Assembly: GCF_038789205.1 (NCBI RefSeq)
Contig: NZ_CP128355.1
Span: 1,364,001 to 1,428,000, forward strand
Direction of reading: 5' to 3'
Origin: Staphylococcus hsinchuensis
GTDB lineage: Bacteria > Bacillota > Bacilli > Staphylococcales > Staphylococcaceae
Length of the DNA: 64,000 nucleotides
The number at the start of each line of letters is the position of its first letter. Position 1 is the first letter of the stretch. Position numbers and translations under genes: made by a program. A model generated the notes under the pieces. That model searched no databases, was not told where the DNA came from, and was given only the letters and a program-made list of their open reading frames with translations. Shown here piece by piece: positions 39,819-48,793 of this stretch.

Positions 39819-40430
39819 TTGGCATATTCGAAAAATCAATTCATGTTAAGACGCTTACATTCATTACTAGGCGTTATTCCAATAGGTGGATTCTTATTAG
39901 TGCATTTGCTTGTCAATCACCAAGCAACTAAAGGTGCAGAAGCATTTAACCAAGCATCTGCATTTATGGAATCTTTACCATTCTTAATTGTATTGGAATT
40001 TTTATTAATTTACATTCCGATTTTATATCATGCAGTTTACGGTGTACATATTGCTTTCACAGCAAAGGAAAACATTGGACATTATTCTAGATTCAGAAAC
40101 TGGATGTTCTTTTTACAACGTGTTACAGGTGTTATCACGTTTATCTTTATTGCAATTCACTTATGGCAAACACGTATTCAATTATTGTTTGGTAAAGAAC
40201 CAAACTTTGATATGATGCACGAAATTTTAACTAATCCATTAAACTTAATTGGATATATTATCGGTTTAATTGCTGTTACATTCCACTTTGCAAATGGCTT
40301 ATGGTCATTCTTAGTAACATGGGGTGTATTACAATCTAAAAAATCACAACGCGTATTCACATGGGTTTCATTAATCGTGTTTATCGTTGTTTCATATATC
40401 GGTTTAAGTGCTACGTTTGCATTTTTATAA
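39819..40430 (+). CDS. sdhC: Succinate dehydrogenase cytochrome b558 subunit
   Basis: 203 residues. Di-haem membrane anchor with five helices and several His near helix ends (RRLHSLLG, HLLVNHQ, LYHAVYGVHIAF, AIHLWQ, TFHFANGLW), which are the candidate haem ligands. The start is a TTG at 39819: AGGGGGGC lies 7 bases upstream and the product begins MAYSKNQFMLRRLHS, as in S. aureus. An upstream ATG would add 26 unlikely residues. First gene of sdhCAB. Confidence 0.92.
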   Translation: MAYSKNQFMLRRLHSLLGVIPIGGFLLVHLLVNHQATKGAEAFNQASAFMESLPFLIVLEFLLIYIPILYHAVYGVHIAFTAKENIGHYSRFRNWMFFLQRVTGVITFIFIAIHLWQTRIQLLFGKEPNFDMMHEILTNPLNLIGYIIGLIAVTFHFANGLWSFLVTWGVLQSKKSQRVFTWVSLIVFIVVSYIGLSATFAFL

Positions 40431-40472
40431 TTTAAGAAGACATAGTTTTTATATTTAGGGGAGTGACATTTT

Positions 40473-42236
40473 ATGGCAGAGAAGAAAGTTATTGTTGTCG
40501 GCGGTGGACTAGCTGGTCTCATGTCAACAATCAAAGCTGCAGAAAAAGGAGCACATGTTGATTTATTCTCACTTGTTCCTGTTAAACGTTCACACTCTGT
40601 TTGTGCACAAGGTGGTATAAACGGAGCGGTTAATACGAAAGGTGAAGGTGACTCACCAGCAATTCACTTTGATGACACAGTATATGGTGGGGACTTTTTA
40701 GCTAACCAACCACCAGTTAAAGCAATGACTGAAGCTGCACCACAAATCATCCATTTACTAGATCGTATGGGTGTTATGTTTAATAGAACAAACGAAGGTT
40801 TATTAGACTTTAGACGTTTCGGTGGTACTTTACACCACAGAACAGCATATGCAGGTGCAACGACAGGTCAACAGTTACTATATGCGTTAGATGAACAAGT
40901 AAGAAGTTATGAAGTTGACGGTTTAGTAACAAAATACGAAGGATGGGAATTCCTAGGTATTGTTAAAGATGATGACAATATGGCACGTGGAATTGTCGCA
41001 CAAAACATGACAAACTCTGAAATCCAATCATTTGGTTCAGATGCGGTTATTATGGCGACAGGTGGCCCAGGTATAATCTTCGGTAAGACAACGAACTCAA
41101 TGATCAACACTGGTTCAGCTGCATCAATTGTTTATCAACAAGGTGCTATGTATGCGAACGGTGAGTTCATCCAAATCCACCCAACAGCCATTCCTGGTGA
41201 TGACAAACTACGTTTAATGAGTGAGTCAGCACGTGGTGAAGGTGGTCGTATTTGGACATATAAAGATGGTAAACCATGGTACTTCTTAGAAGAAAAATAT
41301 CCAGATTATGGTAACTTAGTGCCACGTGATATCGCGACACGTGAAATCTTCGATGTATGTGTAAACCAAAAATTAGGTATTAACGGTGAAAACATGGTGT
41401 ACCTAGACTTATCTCATAAAGATCCACATGAATTAGATGTTAAATTAGGCGGAATCATCGAAATTTATGAGAAATTCACTGGTGATGACCCACGTAAAGT
41501 ACCTATGAAGATCTTCCCAGCGGTTCACTATTCAATGGGTGGATTATATGTAGATTATGATCAAATGACAAACATTAAAGGTTTATTCGCAGCAGGTGAA
41601 TGTGATTACTCACAACACGGCGGTAACCGTTTAGGTGCGAACTCATTATTATCTGCAATCTACGGTGGTACAGTTGCAGGACCAAATGCAATTGACTACA
41701 TTTCAAACATCGAAAAATCATATACTGATTTAGATGACAGCATTTATGAAAAACACGTTAAAGCTGAACAAGATAAATTCAATGAATTGCTCAATATGAA
41801 AGGTGACGAAAATGCCTACAAACTTCATAAAGAGCTAGGTGAAATCATGACAGCAAACGTTACAGTTGTTCGTGATAACAAGAATTTATTAGAAACAGAC
41901 AAGAAAATCCTTGATCTTATGGAACGTTATAAAAACATCGACATCGAAGATACACAAACTTGGAGTAACCAAGCTGTTTTCTTCACACGTCAATTATGGA
42001 ACATGTTAGAGTTAGCACGTGTTATTACAATCGGTGCTTACAACCGTAACGAATCACGTGGTGCACACTACAAACCAGAATTCCCAGACCGTAATGATGA
42101 AGAATGGTTAAAAACAACGTTGGCATCTTATCAAGGAAAACATGAAGCACCTAAATTTACTTACGAACCTGTCGATATTAGTTTAATCCCGCCTCGTAAG
42201 CGAGATTACTCTGCTAAATCAAAAGGAGGTAAATAA
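40473..42236 (+). CDS. sdhA: Succinate dehydrogenase flavoprotein subunit
   Basis: 587 residues. FAD-binding GGGLAGLMS near the start, the covalent flavin region HSVCAQGGINGA with its His, the active-site stretch HHRTAYAG and PRDIATREIFD, and C-terminal HYSMGGLYVD. Oxidises succinate to fumarate. GGGGAGTG precedes the ATG. sdhB begins two bases after the stop. Confidence 0.97.
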   Translation: MAEKKVIVVGGGLAGLMSTIKAAEKGAHVDLFSLVPVKRSHSVCAQGGINGAVNTKGEGDSPAIHFDDTVYGGDFLANQPPVKAMTEAAPQIIHLLDRMGVMFNRTNEGLLDFRRFGGTLHHRTAYAGATTGQQLLYALDEQVRSYEVDGLVTKYEGWEFLGIVKDDDNMARGIVAQNMTNSEIQSFGSDAVIMATGGPGIIFGKTTNSMINTGSAASIVYQQGAMYANGEFIQIHPTAIPGDDKLRLMSESARGEGGRIWTYKDGKPWYFLEEKYPDYGNLVPRDIATREIFDVCVNQKLGINGENMVYLDLSHKDPHELDVKLGGIIEIYEKFTGDDPRKVPMKIFPAVHYSMGGLYVDYDQMTNIKGLFAAGECDYSQHGGNRLGANSLLSAIYGGTVAGPNAIDYISNIEKSYTDLDDSIYEKHVKAEQDKFNELLNMKGDENAYKLHKELGEIMTANVTVVRDNKNLLETDKKILDLMERYKNIDIEDTQTWSNQAVFFTRQLWNMLELARVITIGAYNRNESRGAHYKPEFPDRNDEEWLKTTLASYQGKHEAPKFTYEPVDISLIPPRKRDYSAKSKGGK

Positions 42237-42238
42237 TC

Positions 42239-43057
42239 ATGCCTGAAACTAAAGAAACAAACGAAGTGCAAGACCAACAACAGCAACAACAACCAAAACA
42301 AAAATCAATTAAATTAATCATAAAACGTCAAGATAATGCAGAATCAAAACCATACGAAGAGGAATTTGAAATCCCTTATCGTGAAAATTTAAACGTTATT
42401 GCATGTCTAATGGAAATTAGACGTAACCCTGTAAACAGTAAAGGTGAAAAAACAACTCCAGTAATTTGGGACATGAACTGTTTAGAAGAGGTTTGCGGAG
42501 CTTGTTCAATGGTTATCAACGGTAAAGCAAGACAATCTTGTTCAGCGATCGTTGACCAATTAGAACAACCAATCAAATTAGAACCAATGAGTACGTTCCC
42601 AGTTATTCGTGACTTACAAGTTGACCGTTCAAGAATGTTCGACAACTTGAAACGTATGAAAGCTTGGGTACCAATTGACGGTACTTATGACTTAGGTCCT
42701 GGTCCTCGTATGCCAGAGAAAAAACGTCAAACAGCTTACGAACTTTCAAAATGTATGACATGTGGTGTTTGTTTAGAAGTTTGTCCAAACGTAACACCTA
42801 AAAACGACTTTGTTGGGGCACAAGCAATTTCACAAGTTAGATTATTCAACCTACATCCAACAGGTTCTATGACAAAAGACGAACGTCTAGAAGCTTTAAT
42901 GGGCGGCGGAGGATTACAAGAATGTGGTAATTCTCAAAACTGTGTGAATGCATGTCCAAAAGGTATTCCATTGACAACATCAATCGCTGCATTAAACAGA
43001 GAAACTTCATTCCATATGTTCAAATCATTCTTCGGTTCAGACCATCAAGTAAATTAA
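42239..43057 (+). CDS. sdhB: Succinate dehydrogenase iron-sulfur subunit
   Basis: 272 residues. Cys ligands for [2Fe-2S] in CLEEVCGACSM plus a later Cys, for [4Fe-4S] in CMTCGVCLEVCP, and for [3Fe-4S] in CGNSQNCVNACPKG. Passes electrons from SdhA to the menaquinone side of SdhC. The N-terminus has a Gln-rich stretch (residues about 12-22) absent from most homologues and probably disordered. AAAGGAGG precedes the ATG. Confidence 0.96.
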   Translation: MPETKETNEVQDQQQQQQPKQKSIKLIIKRQDNAESKPYEEEFEIPYRENLNVIACLMEIRRNPVNSKGEKTTPVIWDMNCLEEVCGACSMVINGKARQSCSAIVDQLEQPIKLEPMSTFPVIRDLQVDRSRMFDNLKRMKAWVPIDGTYDLGPGPRMPEKKRQTAYELSKCMTCGVCLEVCPNVTPKNDFVGAQAISQVRLFNLHPTGSMTKDERLEALMGGGGLQECGNSQNCVNACPKGIPLTTSIAALNRETSFHMFKSFFGSDHQVN

Positions 43058-43077
43058 TAAAAAATATGGAAGTATTT

Positions 43078-43118
43078 AAAGCGGGAAATCATTATTGTAA
43101 TGATTTCCCGCTTTTTTA
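43078..43118 (+). terminator. Terminator after sdhCAB
   Basis: AAAGCGGGAAATCATTA and TAATGATTTCCCGCTTT arms with a T6 tail. Confidence 0.95.
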
Positions 43119-43417
43119 TTAAAGATATTCCCATAACGTCTCATTATCATTTTCTAGACACTCTAGGAAATGAGGTATATTTCAAGATCATGGCTCTAAC
43201 TAGCTACTAAGGTAAATGAGTAATAGAAAATATAAAATAGCATTGGAAGAAAATTATTTTATTCTTTCGGTAATGTTATTTTCGAGTGATTTTTAAAAAT
43301 AGCTTATAACAGCTTCATCCTATTCAATAATAATTTGAATATAAACATGCTTAATGACGTTCAAAAGTCGACTATGCTAAAATAAAAAACAAGTAATATA
43401 AATAAGGATGAAGACGA
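43119..43417. other. Intergenic region before murI
   Basis: 299 AT-rich bases with no supported ORF or RNA gene. AAGGATGAAG is the ribosome site of murI. The murI promoter should lie here, but no strong -35/-10 pair stands out. Confidence 0.35.
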
Positions 43418-44212
43418 ATGGATAAACCGATTGGAGTTATAGACTCGGGCGTTGGTGGATTAACAGTAGCCAAAGAAATTATGCGCCAATTACCAAATGA
43501 AACTATATATTATCTTGGGGATATCGCACGTTGCCCATATGGTCCAAGAGAACCTGAAGAAGTAAAGAACTTTACTACAGAATTGGCTACTAAATTAATG
43601 AGTTTTGGTATAAAGATGTTAGTAATAGCATGTAATACAGCCACTGCTGTTGCTTTAAAACATTTACAAGATATTTTACCGATTCCCGTTATTGGGGTAA
43701 TAGAGCCAGGTGCAAGAACAGCTATTATGACTACAAATAATAAAAAAGTTTTAATTCTTGGTACAGAAGGTACGATAAAATCAGAGGCATATCGTAACCA
43801 TATTAAAAATATCAATCCTGAAGTTGAAGTCTCAGGAGTAGCATGCCCTGGCTTTGTACCAGTCGTTGAAAAAATGAGATATAAAGATCCGACGATAACT
43901 AGTATTATTATGCATCAAACTTTAAAACAATGGAGAAATAGCGAAGCAGATACTGTTATTTTAGGTTGTACACACTATCCTTTACTATATCAATACATTT
44001 ACGAATACTTTGGCGAAGAAAAAGTAGTTATCTCATCTGGTTTAGAAACTGCACGTGAAGTTAGTGCATTATTAACTTTTAGTAATGAACATGCTGGTTA
44101 CAAAAAACAACCCAAACATCAATTTTTCTCAACAGGTAATACAGAACAAATTGAAAGTATTATACAAGAATGGTTAAACATGACTGTAAAAGTTGAAAGA
44201 ATAGTATTATAA
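43418..44212 (+). CDS. murI: Glutamate racemase
   Basis: 264 residues. Makes D-glutamate for peptidoglycan. The two catalytic Cys lie in [10 protein letters not shown] (about 69-78) and GCTHYPLL (about 183-190). [13 protein letters not shown] begins the protein and [11 protein letters not shown] follows. Staphylococcal gene order murI, rdgB, yfcE-type is intact, with 17 bases to rdgB, so the three form an operon. Confidence 0.96.
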   Translation: MDKPIGVIDSGVGGLTVAKEIMRQLPNETIYYLGDIARCPYGPREPEEVKNFTTELATKLMSFGIKMLVIACNTATAVALKHLQDILPIPVIGVIEPGARTAIMTTNNKKVLILGTEGTIKSEAYRNHIKNINPEVEVSGVACPGFVPVVEKMRYKDPTITSIIMHQTLKQWRNSEADTVILGCTHYPLLYQYIYEYFGEEKVVISSGLETAREVSALLTFSNEHAGYKKQPKHQFFSTGNTEQIESIIQEWLNMTVKVERIVL

Positions 44213-44229
44213 AGTGAGGAGCGAAATAA

Positions 44230-44811
44230 ATGGAAGATTTAGTTATTGCGTCAAATAATAAAGGTAAAATAAATGAGTTTAAAGTCATATTTCCAGAATA
44301 TAATGTAATCGGTATTTCTGATCTCATTGAAGACTTTGATGTAGAAGAAACCGGTGAAACATTTGAAGAAAATGCAAAACTTAAATCGGAAGCTGCGGCA
44401 CGTGCGTTAAACAAACGTGTGATTGCAGATGATAGTGGACTTGAAGTCTTTGCGCTAAATGGTGAACCAGGTGTGTTTTCTGGTAGATATGCTGGAGAAG
44501 GTAAAGATGATGATGCGAATATCGATAAGTTGTTAGAAAACTTAGACAATGAATTAGACAGACGCGCTCGTTTCGTTTGTTTAGTAAGTATGAGTGCACC
44601 AGGCGAAGAAACGCAATTATTTGAAGGAATTATTGAAGGTGAAATTACTTTAAATAAAATTGGTGAAAATGGCTTTGGTTATGATCCAATCTTTTATGTT
44701 GTTGAAAAAAATAAAACAATGGCGCAAATCTCACCAGAAGATAAAAATGAAATTAGTCATCGTGCCAAAGCGATTGAAAAATTAAAAGCTCATTTTAAGG
44801 ATGATCAATAA
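44230..44811 (+). CDS. rdgB: Non-canonical purine NTP pyrophosphatase (RdgB/HAM1)
   Basis: 193 residues. Removes ITP, XTP and dITP from nucleotide pools. Visible motifs are ASNNKGKINEF at the start, EETGETFEENAKLK, and DDSGLEVFALNGEPGVFSGRYAG, the substrate-binding and metal residues of the family. GTGAGGAGCG precedes the ATG. The final A of its stop is the first base of the next ATG (TAATG), so translation is coupled. Confidence 0.95.
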   Translation: MEDLVIASNNKGKINEFKVIFPEYNVIGISDLIEDFDVEETGETFEENAKLKSEAAARALNKRVIADDSGLEVFALNGEPGVFSGRYAGEGKDDDANIDKLLENLDNELDRRARFVCLVSMSAPGEETQLFEGIIEGEITLNKIGENGFGYDPIFYVVEKNKTMAQISPEDKNEISHRAKAIEKLKAHFKDDQ

Positions 44812-45320
44812 TGACAAAATGGATTTTAATCAGTGATAACCATAGTGAACAAGGTATTTTATTTGATGTTATAAACGAACATGAAGATGCAGACGTAGCT
44901 ATACATTTAGGTGATTCTGAGTTTGCTTATGATGATACAGAACTAAGCCATTATAAACGCGTGAAAGGTAATACAGACTTTTACCCGGAATTCCCAAATG
45001 AAGAGATTACTGAGAATAACGGTGTTAAAGCTTTTTATACACATGGGCATTTATATAGTGTAAATGCGACAAGAATGAAATTAGCAGAAAAAGCAAAATC
45101 ATTAGGTTGCCAATTCGCATTTTATGGTCATACACATGTCGCAAAATATGAAAATATCGGTGGCGTACATGTTATAAATCCAGGTAGTATTTCACAATCA
45201 CGCAGTAATATTGAAGAAACATATGCTGAAATACGCATCGATGAAACAGAACAAAAGGCAACTGTCGTATTCCGTAATAGAGAGCATAAAGAAATTGATA
45301 GTGAATCATTTGAATTATAA
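44811..45320 (+). CDS. YfcE/MJ0936-type metallophosphoesterase
   Basis: 169 residues. Calcineurin-like fold with metal ligands in SDNHSE, HLGDSE, GNTDF, YTHGH and GHTHVAKYE, and VINPGSIS near the end. Family members hydrolyse phosphodiesters; the substrate is unknown. Its stop is followed by the second copy of the dispersed repeat, which supplies a terminator and marks the edge of the accessory region. Confidence 0.9.
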   Translation: MTKWILISDNHSEQGILFDVINEHEDADVAIHLGDSEFAYDDTELSHYKRVKGNTDFYPEFPNEEITENNGVKAFYTHGHLYSVNATRMKLAEKAKSLGCQFAFYGHTHVAKYENIGGVHVINPGSISQSRSNIEETYAEIRIDETEQKATVVFRNREHKEIDSESFEL

Positions 45321-45364
45321 GTAAATGATTTGAGAAATAATAACTCCCACATCTAACTTAATTT

Positions 45365-45531
45365 GGGAGTGGGACAGAAATCGAATTTTCTAATGGAGAT
45401 TTTGTAGTCCCACTCCGGCAAGGATGACTAGGATTGAAAAAGCTTGAAATAAGTGCATTCTCAATTCAGACATCTACTGCCAAGTTGATAAAGAGTCTGA
45501 AACATTTAGTAAGTGTTCAGACTCTTTTTTC
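45365..45531 (+). repeat. Dispersed intergenic repeat, copy 2 (with terminator)
   Basis: Second copy of the unit at 2976-3142, closely matching through the first 110 bases (GAATTTTCTAAT, GGCAAGGATGACTAGG and GAAAAAGCTTG shared). The 5' hairpin pairs GGAGTGGGAC with GTCCCACTCC. The 3' terminator (AGAGTCTGAAACA with a TGTTCAGACTCT-type arm and T6, about 45493-45531) closes the yfcE unit. The stop codon of the leftward bacteriocin-locus ATPase lies five bases beyond it. Confidence 0.8.
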
Positions 45532-45535
45532 GCAT

Positions 45536-46255
45536 TTAACTTTCTTCGAAATTTTCGTAAATATGATTATTAATCCATTGTTCTAACTGTTCTGTGCTTT
45601 CAAATATTGAAGCAGATTCAATTGTTTGAAATTGTCCTTCTTTTAATACACAAATATTTTCAGCTAATTTGAAAATTGTTTCTGTAATGTGACTCGTGAA
45701 AATAATAGTATGGTTATGGTCAGCGAGTGTTTTAAGTAGTGTTAAAAACAAATCTTGAGTTTGTGTATCTAAAGCATTAAACGGCTCATCTAGTAAAACA
45801 ATTGGCGCGTTAACCAATAACATTGCAACAAAATTTAGCTTTTGCTTCATTCCTGAAGAAAATGTGTTTACAGCTTTCTTTCGATCTCCGTCATCTAGTC
45901 CAACTTTGTTGAAAGTATGTTTAATTTCAGTTCGCGTTACACGTACTTCATACAAGTTACAAATGAGTTCCACATTTTGTTGAGCGGTCAACTTTTCATA
46001 GAAAAATGGTTTGACTGCGATATAAAATATTTGTTTTCTGAGGTTTGTGTTTTCTATTATATTTTTATTGTTATAGTAAATAACTCCTTCAGTTGGCATT
46101 ATTATACTACTTAATATATTGAGCAAGGTTGTTTTACCTGCACCATTTTTACCAACTATACAATTTATCGTTCCATCTCGAAAGGTTGCATTAACGTTAT
46201 TTAATACATCATGCTCACTTTCAAAAATTTTACTTATGTCTTTTAATTCTAACAA
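45536..46255 (-). CDS. ABC transporter ATPase of the bacteriocin locus (CclT-like)
   Basis: 239-residue ATPase. Walker A GKNGAGKTTLL (about 35-45), signature FSSGMKQKLNF in place of LSGGQ, Walker B IVLLDEPFNALD, and the His switch in FTSHITET. The start is TTG with GGAGG 8 bases upstream. It is the last gene of the leftward operon. In the known circular-bacteriocin clusters (carnocyclin, AS-48, aureocyclicin) an ATPase of this kind works with the SpoIIM/DUF95 membrane protein and is needed for secretion and self-protection. That role is inferred here from the neighbours. Confidence 0.85.
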   Translation of the reverse strand: MLELKDISKIFESEHDVLNNVNATFRDGTINCIVGKNGAGKTTLLNILSSIIMPTEGVIYYNNKNIIENTNLRKQIFYIAVKPFFYEKLTAQQNVELICNLYEVRVTRTEIKHTFNKVGLDDGDRKKAVNTFSSGMKQKLNFVAMLLVNAPIVLLDEPFNALDTQTQDLFLTLLKTLADHNHTIIFTSHITETIFKLAENICVLKEGQFQTIESASIFESTEQLEQWINNHIYENFEES

Positions 46256-46272
46256 TATTGAAACCTCCTAAA

Positions 46273-46851
46273 TTAAAGTGGTTTAAAGTAAGTTTCTATC
46301 GTCGCTGCAATAATTAGCAAAAAAATTGAAACTCCTATAGTGAAGGTGAAAAACTTAATTATGTGACTTTTGGCAGAGTCTTTTTTAATAAACCTATTAT
46401 AGCCCACTAAAATGATGTAATAAGAAAAGGTCTAAGTGAGTATCAGCACGCATATTTCCAAAATACCATGTGGTACAAGATAAATACATGCATGTAATAA
46501 TTGATTTGTCTTGAAACAATGCGCAAAAATAAAACCTATCAGTGCACCGTTCAAAAGTAATAAAAACACGTTTGCTAAACCCAATGTTAAGAAACCAAAG
46601 GTAGAAATAGAAAAATACAGTAAGTTATTTAGTAAAATATCAATAAAATTTAAGTCATTATTTAGATACATATGACCAAGGTTAATCCCCGAAAAATAAT
46701 ACAACATCACCCCAATTAGAATTCCAATAAAAAATTTAGAGAGACAAACAAGCACGATTTGTTTGAAGTTTATATTATAAATAGAGATCCCTGCTTTCCC
46801 ATTTTTTAGTAATTGCTTTTTTCGATAATAAAATAAATATAAACAGTGCAA
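46273..46851 (-). pseudogene. SpoIIM/DUF95 membrane protein interrupted by in-frame TAG
   Basis: Starting from TTG at 46851, the frame reads a SpoIIM-like protein with the family signature LVPHGILEI, then meets TAG at 46432-46434 after about 139 codons. The same frame then stays open for 52 more codons to TAA at 46273-46275, encoding a last helix and IIAATIETYFKPL, the usual SpoIIM-family C-terminus. Without the stop it would be about 192 residues, normal for the family. So a single nonsense change removes the last membrane helix. The start is uncertain because it overlaps the gene upstream by about 77 bases. DUF95 proteins are required parts of circular-bacteriocin production. Confidence 0.75.
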
Positions 46852-48463
46852 TTAACATACAAATTGACCAGCATATCAAGAAAATTAGAATATCTTCATA
46901 ACTTCTATTTCCAATAAATCCGACTAAAAAGATAAATGCATATGAAAGTGATATACCATCTTTTATTTTGCCAAATAATGTTTCATTTATAATATGTTGA
47001 TCTTCAAAACTTTCAAATTCAGAGTAATGCTGATGATTAAAATGTGGCGATAGGTAAGATGGAAGTAATTCCAAATGTGGAATAAATACCATATTGATTA
47101 AAACTACAATTGTAGAAAGTATAGTTAAGTAAAAATCAAAATCGAAAAAAACTAAAACTATGATGATAGTTAAAAGCGCTTCTTTAAAACCTAGTTCTCT
47201 GATGACATTGATTTTGGCATGATATAACTTTTCAAAGTTTGTATTACTCATTCTATATAGTGCAATACTCTCTCTTTCAGCGTCGAACCGTAACGTTTTT
47301 GTGAAGAAGTCAACACCTGAAGAAAATGCATCCCTTACTATATTGTTGATTAAAATAATAACTATAAAAGCATTAACTAAAGGATGATGATTATATAAAC
47401 TTAAACAGTAACTACCACCAAAAAGAAACCAAATCGTATAACTGATATAAAAGAATGATTTATGTAACTGACATTCTTCAATATTTTTAAATAAGTTGTT
47501 CCATTGGATGTGAGTTAAAACATCTTTCCTATTAAATAATATAGGTAAACTTTGGGGTTTAATTGATTTAATAAATTCATGATCGTATCTGTACCAAAAG
47601 CCAATCTTTTGTCGAAAAACTAAATAACCCAACAATATAGAAAGAATTAAAAGTTCAATCGTTGCAATTAAATTAAATTTATAAAAAATAAAATGAGGTG
47701 AAATTGTATTAAGGATATGTACAGTATGTATATGAATCTCTGTTAAACTGCTTTTTAAATTTGAGTAATACTTGGGCCAAGAAAAAGAAGTTTTGTTATG
47801 TGCAGTTTGAATAATAAATTGAATAAATGGTTTAGCGATGAAATTAACAAAAAATTGACTCACGTAAAATCCGATAATAGAAAATAAAAAGCCAATAACT
47901 ATGTTTAGTATAAGATATTGAAAACTAAACAACCTCTTCATACTTTTAACTTTAAGATTGATATAAAGGACTTGCACGATAAAAGAAATAATTAGAAATA
48001 GGGAAATGCTAGCAATAATTTTTAAGATATTGATAAATGTGTCGTGACTTGCTATCGAAATACCTAAACCTAATGCAAATATATTTACATATGTTGGTGA
48101 TTTTTTTATTGCGTCAGTAATAAAAATGAGTAAAAATAACGACTGATTTGACAGTTTGGTTCTATACAACAATTCTTTATCCATAGGATCTATCATTATC
48201 ATAGTTCTTGAATAAATAGGTAAATAAACAATAGATAGAAATGTAAATAATAGGTAATAAAATAACAATTCAGTCATATTATGTATAAAACTGCTACCAA
48301 GCACTAAGCCTAAGCTCAACATACCTATAGTCGATATGAATAATGAAAGGACGAATAAAAGTTTGTATAGTTCTCTAATCTTTTTGTATTTTATAAATTC
48401 AAACTTACGCTTTACATAATAGGAAATATTAAAGATAATATACCTTTTTAAAATGTAACCCAT
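46775..48463 (-). CDS. Large multi-pass membrane protein of the bacteriocin locus (CclB-like)
   Basis: 562 residues with roughly 10-12 hydrophobic helices and no recognisable catalytic motif. ATG 48463 (MGYILKRYIIFNI) is chosen because AAAGGAG is 5 bases upstream. The open frame reads further back, but that part overlaps the bacteriocin gene. A protein of this size and topology follows or precedes the precursor in circular-bacteriocin clusters (CclB, As-48B) and is needed for maturation. Whether it performs cyclisation is not known for the family. The assignment rests on context and topology, not on motifs I can see. Confidence 0.7.
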   Translation of the reverse strand: MGYILKRYIIFNISYYVKRKFEFIKYKKIRELYKLLFVLSLFISTIGMLSLGLVLGSSFIHNMTELLFYYLLFTFLSIVYLPIYSRTMIMIDPMDKELLYRTKLSNQSLFLLIFITDAIKKSPTYVNIFALGLGISIASHDTFINILKIIASISLFLIISFIVQVLYINLKVKSMKRLFSFQYLILNIVIGFLFSIIGFYVSQFFVNFIAKPFIQFIIQTAHNKTSFSWPKYYSNLKSSLTEIHIHTVHILNTISPHFIFYKFNLIATIELLILSILLGYLVFRQKIGFWYRYDHEFIKSIKPQSLPILFNRKDVLTHIQWNNLFKNIEECQLHKSFFYISYTIWFLFGGSYCLSLYNHHPLVNAFIVIILINNIVRDAFSSGVDFFTKTLRFDAERESIALYRMSNTNFEKLYHAKINVIRELGFKEALLTIIIVLVFFDFDFYLTILSTIVVLINMVFIPHLELLPSYLSPHFNHQHYSEFESFEDQHIINETLFGKIKDGISLSYAFIFLVGFIGNRSYEDILIFLICWSICMLIALFIFILLSKKAITKKWESRDLYL

Positions 48464-48487
48464 ATAAAACTCCTTTAAAAATGATAA

Positions 48488-48523
48488 GAGACCTTCTAAT
48501 TCTATATTTACATAGAAGACCTC
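48488..48523 (-). other. Imperfect hairpin between precursor gene and membrane-protein gene
   Basis: GAGGTCTTCT and AGAAGGTCTC arms (minus strand) pair with two central mismatches around a 16-base loop. No T-run follows, so it is not a full terminator. It could dampen read-through or protect the 3' end of the short precursor mRNA, which would favour the precursor over the downstream genes. This is inference. Confidence 0.4.
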
Positions 48524-48545
48524 AATATTAGTTATATTATATATT

Positions 48546-48770
48546 TTACCAAGCAATCGCTTTTTTAATGCCATAGCGCTTAACGAATTTTACAATTGCA
48601 ACTCTTCCAATAACAGAAATTGCTGTTGCCACACCACCAGAAAATACTACGCCGGCAATTTGAAGTGCAGTCCAAATATTATTACCGTGAATTAAAGCAT
48701 TAATGAATGATTTCACAGTGTTTTTTGAAATACCAGTCCATCTAATTTTTTTGTACAATTCAAACATCAT
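48546..48770 (-). CDS. Putative circular bacteriocin precursor
   Basis: 74 residues. Two adjacent ATGs (48770 and 48767) follow a strong GAAAGGAGG site. It resembles the uberolysin/carnocyclin subgroup: a very short leader ending in Glu (MMFE, compare the E/L cleavage in those peptides), a Leu as first mature residue, alternating hydrophobic helices with a Gly-rich turn (VVFSGGVATAIS), and the ending KKAIAW with C-terminal Trp. The predicted ring is 70 residues, the same size as uberolysin. It contains 8 Lys and 3 Arg but no Asp or Glu (net about +11) and no Cys. Neighbouring SpoIIM, ATPase and large membrane-protein genes support the call. A leaderless linear bacteriocin is the main alternative. 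Confidence 0.82.
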   Translation of the reverse strand: MMFELYKKIRWTGISKNTVKSFINALIHGNNIWTALQIAGVVFSGGVATAISVIGRVAIVKFVKRYGIKKAIAW

Positions 48771-48793
48771 TGATCCCTCCTTTCTTCAAAGTA

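Noticed and set aside
46273..46431. Separate 52-codon ORF as a bacteriocin immunity gene
   Set aside because: It has no start codon with a ribosome site, is in the same frame as the DUF95 gene just before it, and ends with that family's C-terminal signature, so it is the broken end of that gene.
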